In this document: positions 15,651 to 18,486 of the stretch, one piece after another
Position numbering within the stretch: the first letter of the stretch is position 1
Layout of the letters: each line of letters opens with the position of its first letter
NCBI GenBank assembly: GCA_035942915.1
Contig: DASZCR010000108.1
Span: 1-18,486 of the forward strand
Direction of reading: 5' to 3'
DNA: 18,486 bases
From: DASZCR01 sp035942915
GTDB taxonomy: Bacteria; Acidobacteriota; Blastocatellia; Pyrinomonadales; Pyrinomonadaceae
Made by a program: the position numbers and the translations under genes
The notes under the pieces: generated by a model
Databases searched by the model: none
Told to the model about the DNA's origin: nothing
Seen by the model: the letters and a program-made list of their open reading frames with translations, nothing else

Positions 15651-16379
15651 ATGCTCGAGACCAGAGAGTCTCGCCAGATGGCTAGAAACGCGATTCTTGC
15701 TGCTCTACCAAAAGACGAGTACGAACGCATCTTCCCCCATCTGGAGATAGTACAACTCACTCGCGGAAGAATCGTTTATAACGTCGGCGATACGGTTCGT
15801 CATGCCTACTTTGTGTTGACAGGGATGCTCTCGCTGCTCTCGGTGACGGCCGACGGCAGGACGGTCGAGGTGGCGATAATCGGAAGTGAAGGCATCGCGG
15901 GTATCTTCACCGTCCTGACCGTGAGCACCAGCCCGTACCAGATTGTCGTGCAGAGTTCGGGCGACGCGATAAGACTGCGCGCCAATCTCCTCAAGGAAGC
16001 ATTCCAGCGCGGCGGCCGTTTTCAGGAACTGCTGCTGCGCTACACGCACTCACTACTCACGCAGGTTTCACAGTCTGCCGCCTGCAACCATTTCCATACC
16101 ATCGAACAGAGACTTTGCCGCAGGCTGCTCGTCAGTTGCGACCGCGTCAAGTCGGACACTTTTTATATAACGCAGGAGTTCATCTCACACATGCTCGGCG
16201 CGCCCCGCAGCGGCGTGACGGCCGCCGCCGGTACGCTCAAGGAGCGAGGACTCATCCGCTACAGTCGCGGCAGGATTACGATTCTCGACCGGCGTGGACT
16301 CGAATCGACGACCTGCGAGTGCTACCAGATGCTCTCGGAGGAGATTGCCAAGCTCGTCGCAACATCCCGTTCCGGGTAA
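15651..16379 (+). CDS. Crp/Fnr-family transcriptional regulator
   Basis: A 242-aa protein, normal for the family. The N-terminal half is a cyclic-nucleotide-binding-type beta barrel (about 25-140), with VYNVGDTVRHAYFVLTGMLSLL and EVAIIGSEGIAGI. The usual phosphate-binding Arg-Ser/Thr signature of true cAMP receptors is absent, so the effector is unlikely to be cAMP. There is no N-terminal Cys cluster for an Fnr iron-sulfur centre. After the dimer helix comes a Crp-type winged helix (about 150-225): FYITQEFISHMLGAPRSGVTAAAGTLKERGLIRYSRGRITILD, with recognition helix around PRSGVTAAAG. The ATG has GGGGAG about six bases upstream. It lies after a region with two palindromes and before an ECF sigma gene on the same strand (139-bp gap), divergent to the peptide operon. 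Confidence 0.9.
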   Translation: MLETRESRQMARNAILAALPKDEYERIFPHLEIVQLTRGRIVYNVGDTVRHAYFVLTGMLSLLSVTADGRTVEVAIIGSEGIAGIFTVLTVSTSPYQIVVQSSGDAIRLRANLLKEAFQRGGRFQELLLRYTHSLLTQVSQSAACNHFHTIEQRLCRRLLVSCDRVKSDTFYITQEFISHMLGAPRSGVTAAAGTLKERGLIRYSRGRITILDRRGLESTTCECYQMLSEEIAKLVATSRSG

Positions 16380-16411
16380 TTTGCCTGTCCGCGTGCGCCC
16401 TCTCTTACCTC

Positions 16412-16438
16412 ACCTTTCGCCGACATCGTGCGAAAGGT
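16412..16438 (+). promoter_or_regulatory. Hairpin between the Crp/Fnr and sigma factor genes
   Basis: ACCTTTCGC pairs with GCGAAAGGT across a 9-base loop (nine perfect pairs) in the 139-bp spacer. No T run follows, so it is not a clear terminator. It could be an attenuator or an operator for the sigma gene. Confidence 0.35.
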
Positions 16439-16518
16439 TGAACCACCCGCCTCGAATCCCCGTTCTACCGATTCAAATCTCTGCAATATTTGCGGCCGTC
16501 GTTCGTCTACAGGAATGG

Positions 16519-17100
16519 ATGGAGGAGCCGGCGCGCATCACACGGATGACCGAGCAAGACCGTCAAATCTCCGAAATCATCGCGGAAGAGCGCTCCCGGC
16601 TGCGCAATTTCATCCGCCGACGTGTGCCCAATCCTTATGACGTCGAGGACATCGTGCAGGAGGTTTTCTACGAACTCGTCGAAGCCAACCGCCTGCTGAT
16701 GCCGATTGAGCATGTGACCGGATGGCTTTTTCGTGTGGCGCGCAATCGCATCACAGACCTTCTGCGCAAGAAGCAGCCCCGCTCCTTCAGCGATGCGACG
16801 TTCGAGGACGAAGACGGCGAGTTGCTACGGATAGAAGACCTCTTGCCGTCGCCCGATGCCGGGCCGGATGCGCTCTACATCCGCAGCGTGCTGATTGAGG
16901 AGTTGGAACTTGCGCTTGACGAACTGCCGGACGAGCAGCGCGAGGTGTTCGTCGCGCACACGTTCGAGGGGCGCAGTTTCAAAGAGTTGTCGGTCGAGAC
17001 CGGCGTCAACGTCAACACACTGCTCTCGCGCAAGCGATACGCCGTGCTCTATCTGCGCCAGAGATTGCAGGACATCTACGACGAATTTACGAAATCGTGA
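16519..17100 (+). CDS. ECF-type RNA polymerase sigma factor
   Basis: A 193-aa protein with only sigma-70 regions 2 and 4. Region 2 spans about 20-85, with VPNPYDVEDIVQEVFYELVE and the 2.3/2.4 stretch TGWLFRVARNRITDLLRKK. The linker (about 86-125) is acidic. Region 4 (about 130-185) has LDELPDEQREVFVAHTFEGRSFKELSVETG followed by the recognition helix VNVNTLLSRKRYAV. It directs RNA polymerase to a specific set of promoters in response to some signal. ATG 16519 was chosen because CAGGA lies four bases upstream; ATG 16546 lacks a properly spaced site. The frame is open farther upstream but overlaps the Crp/Fnr gene without protein-like content. No classic anti-sigma factor with a zinc-binding HxxxCxxC motif is next to it; the following small membrane protein may serve instead (inference). 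Confidence 0.9.
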   Translation: MEEPARITRMTEQDRQISEIIAEERSRLRNFIRRRVPNPYDVEDIVQEVFYELVEANRLLMPIEHVTGWLFRVARNRITDLLRKKQPRSFSDATFEDEDGELLRIEDLLPSPDAGPDALYIRSVLIEELELALDELPDEQREVFVAHTFEGRSFKELSVETGVNVNTLLSRKRYAVLYLRQRLQDIYDEFTKS

Positions 17101-17111
17101 GGTTGCGAACC

Positions 17112-17459
17112 ATGATACCGAGAAGGAAAAGGGTGCTGTTGATTGCTCCGCTGGCGATTCTGGGGATGCTGCTCTTCGTCGCCCTCGGCGCTGAGATAGT
17201 GAGGCTCCTGTGGAATTGGCTGCTGCCGCAGCTCTTCGGCTGGCGCGAGATAACCTTCTGGCAGGCGCTTGGGCTGCTGGTGCTGTGCCGCATCCTCTTC
17301 GGCGGCTTCGGATGTCGCGGCTCCGGCCATTCCAACTGGCGGCGCCGCATGGAGGAACGCTGCGAGAACATGACGCCGGAGGAACGCGAACGATTCCGCC
17401 AGCGCATGCGGGAGCGTTGGGGCTTCGGCACGTCCACCGACAAGAGCAAGGAACGATAA
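17112..17459 (+). CDS. Small membrane protein of the ECF-associated type
   Basis: A 115-aa protein. Two hydrophobic segments (about 8-34 and 47-66) are followed by a strongly charged tail containing MTPEERERFRQRMRERWG (about 87-104). This layout (two helices, a WNWLLPQLFG/ITFWQALGLLVLCRILFGGFG core, then a Met-Thr-Pro-Glu-Glu-Arg helix) is one I know from proteins that often follow ECF sigma genes in Bacteroidota and Acidobacteriota; its function is unknown to me. ATG 17112 has GAGG nine bases upstream. An alternative GTG at 17097 would overlap the sigma stop by four bases. Either way the gene is tightly coupled to the sigma factor and may sense envelope stress or hold the sigma factor at the membrane (inference). 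Confidence 0.8.
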   Translation: MIPRRKRVLLIAPLAILGMLLFVALGAEIVRLLWNWLLPQLFGWREITFWQALGLLVLCRILFGGFGCRGSGHSNWRRRMEERCENMTPEERERFRQRMRERWGFGTSTDKSKER

Positions 17460-17494
17460 AGCCGAGTCGAGACGCACTAAAGGAGGCAAAGACT

Positions 17495-18262
17495 ATGAGC
17501 ACAGCTTTAGCGATGGAACGGATTGCAGAAGCGTCGCCGCGTTTGACGGCGAGGGCTGCCGGTTTCTTCTGGCTGATGACTTTCGTGTTGGGCGTATACG
17601 CCTTGGCAGGCGACAGGCTTGTGCTGTGGAACGACGCCGCCGCGACCGCAGCCAACATCGTCGTGCGCGAGCCTGAATTCCGGCTTGGGACTGCGGCCAA
17701 CCTCCTCGCCACCGTCTCCTATCTCGTTGCGACGGTGCTCGTCTATGACCTGCTCAAACCGCTCAACCGGAATCTCTCTCTGCTCGCGGCCTTCTTCAGC
17801 CTCGCGGGCTGCGCAATTTCCGGACTCAGTTTCATCTTTCGTCTCGCTCCGTTGCTCGTTCTCGGAGACGTGCCATACATGAGCGTCTTCACGGCGGAAC
17901 AGTTGCAGGCGCAGGCGCACACATTTCTCAGACTGGGCGGGCTGGCCTTCTACATCAGCAGCGTCTTTTTCGGCCTGCATTGCCTGCTGGTCGGCTACCT
18001 CATCGTGAGGTCGAGGTTCCTGCCTCGATTCGTCGGTGGGCTGATGATATTCGCCGGTGTGGGCTGGCTGACCATGAGTTTTGCGAATTTGCTTGCGCCG
18101 CCGTTCGGGCGCTCTCTGTCTCCCTACATTCTGCTTCCGGGCATGCTCGGCGAAGGCACTCTGTCGCTGTGGCTCCTCATCGTCGGCGTGAACGTCCGGC
18201 GATGGAAAGAGCGGACAGACGCAGCGTGGCAGAGGCGTTCGCAGCGCCCTGTGCAACCCTGA
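17495..18262 (+). CDS. DUF4386-type multi-pass membrane protein
   Basis: A 255-aa protein with about six transmembrane segments (near 21-38, 65-85, 93-121, 144-171, 178-200 and 210-233). It has the general look of the DUF4386 family: RLTARAAGFFWLMTF at the start, LLATVSYLVATVLVYDLLKPLNR and HCLLVGYLIVRSRFLPRFVGGLMI. The family has no established biochemical role that I know of; members are often found near stress regulators. The start ATG 17495 has a perfect AGGAGG eight bases upstream, the strongest ribosome site of this block, so it is probably well expressed. It follows the small membrane protein by 35 bp and likely shares its transcript. Confidence 0.82.
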   Translation: MSTALAMERIAEASPRLTARAAGFFWLMTFVLGVYALAGDRLVLWNDAAATAANIVVREPEFRLGTAANLLATVSYLVATVLVYDLLKPLNRNLSLLAAFFSLAGCAISGLSFIFRLAPLLVLGDVPYMSVFTAEQLQAQAHTFLRLGGLAFYISSVFFGLHCLLVGYLIVRSRFLPRFVGGLMIFAGVGWLTMSFANLLAPPFGRSLSPYILLPGMLGEGTLSLWLLIVGVNVRRWKERTDAAWQRRSQRPVQP

Positions 18263-18486
18263 TGCAATCGCGACCGACGCACAGTGACATCAGTTCTTCA
18301 GCAGCGGCAGGAAACCCGGCTCGCTGGTGAGCCTGCTGATGCCTATCCTCCATACCGGCGAAGCCCGATAACGACCGGACTGTTTCGCTGAGGCCGCAGA
18401 TAACCACACCACAGGCCGACGGCGACTGAGGAAAACACTCGGCCGGACGCCGACGTAATCGGACTAACCGAGAAGCGGGGGGGGGG
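18263..18486. other. Non-coding tail ending in a G10 run
   Basis: No gene, clear terminator or repeat is visible in these 224 bases. The last ten bases (18477-18486) are all G, which looks like a sequencing or assembly end artefact more than genomic sequence. Confidence 0.5.

Noticed and set aside
1..18486. CRISPR arrays, tRNA genes, insertion sequences or prophage signs
   Set aside because: No regularly spaced direct repeats, no cloverleaf-like segment, and no transposase, integrase or terminal inverted repeat was found on reading both strands.

Overview
The window (18,486 bp, GC-rich) looks like a chromosomal contig from an Acidobacteriota bacterium, possibly of the Blastocatellia/Pyrinomonadaceae type. 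This rests on gene style only: a long RHS/YD-repeat surface protein, secreted proteins built from carboxypeptidase-regulatory-like repeats, an S41 protease without a PDZ domain, a MacB/LolC-type exporter, and a Crp/Fnr plus ECF sigma pair. No rRNA, tRNA, CRISPR array, transposase or integrase was found. The last ten bases are a pure G run, so the right edge is probably a contig end.

Left part (1-3118): the N-terminal 603 codons of a secreted RHS-repeat protein on the minus strand run off the left edge. Divergent to it is an exported alpha/beta hydrolase on the plus strand (2075-3118).

Centre (14440 down to 3146, all minus strand): nine co-oriented genes that could form one long transcription unit. 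In transcription order they are: a 132-aa Gly/Ser/Asp/Tyr-rich peptide with a leader-like N-terminus and a Cys/Arg-rich C-terminus; an M50 site-2-type membrane metalloprotease with a PqqD-like N-terminal domain; a protein resembling a degenerate LpxL/HtrB acyltransferase; an LpxL/HtrB-like acyltransferase with a changed active-site motif; an exported S41 peptidase; two tandem paralogous secreted carboxypeptidase-regulatory-like repeat proteins; and a MacB/LolD-type ABC ATPase with its MacB/FtsX-type permease. The first four look like a ribosomally made, post-translationally modified and possibly lipidated peptide (RiPP-like) cassette, and the last two genes could export its product. This is the most interesting part of the window. 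The product and chemistry are inferred, not shown.

Between the peptide gene and the next plus-strand gene lies about 1.2 kb with no convincing coding sequence (14441-15650). It is rich in inverted repeats: a 9-bp hairpin, a 10-bp long-range stem followed by a T run, and two adjacent palindromes about 170-220 bp upstream of the regulator gene.

Right part (15651-18262, plus strand): a Crp/Fnr-family regulator, an ECF sigma factor, a small two-helix membrane protein of a type often found beside ECF sigma factors, and a DUF4386-type six-helix membrane protein. The first two genes are separated by a hairpin. Whether this regulatory block controls the divergent peptide operon is open.
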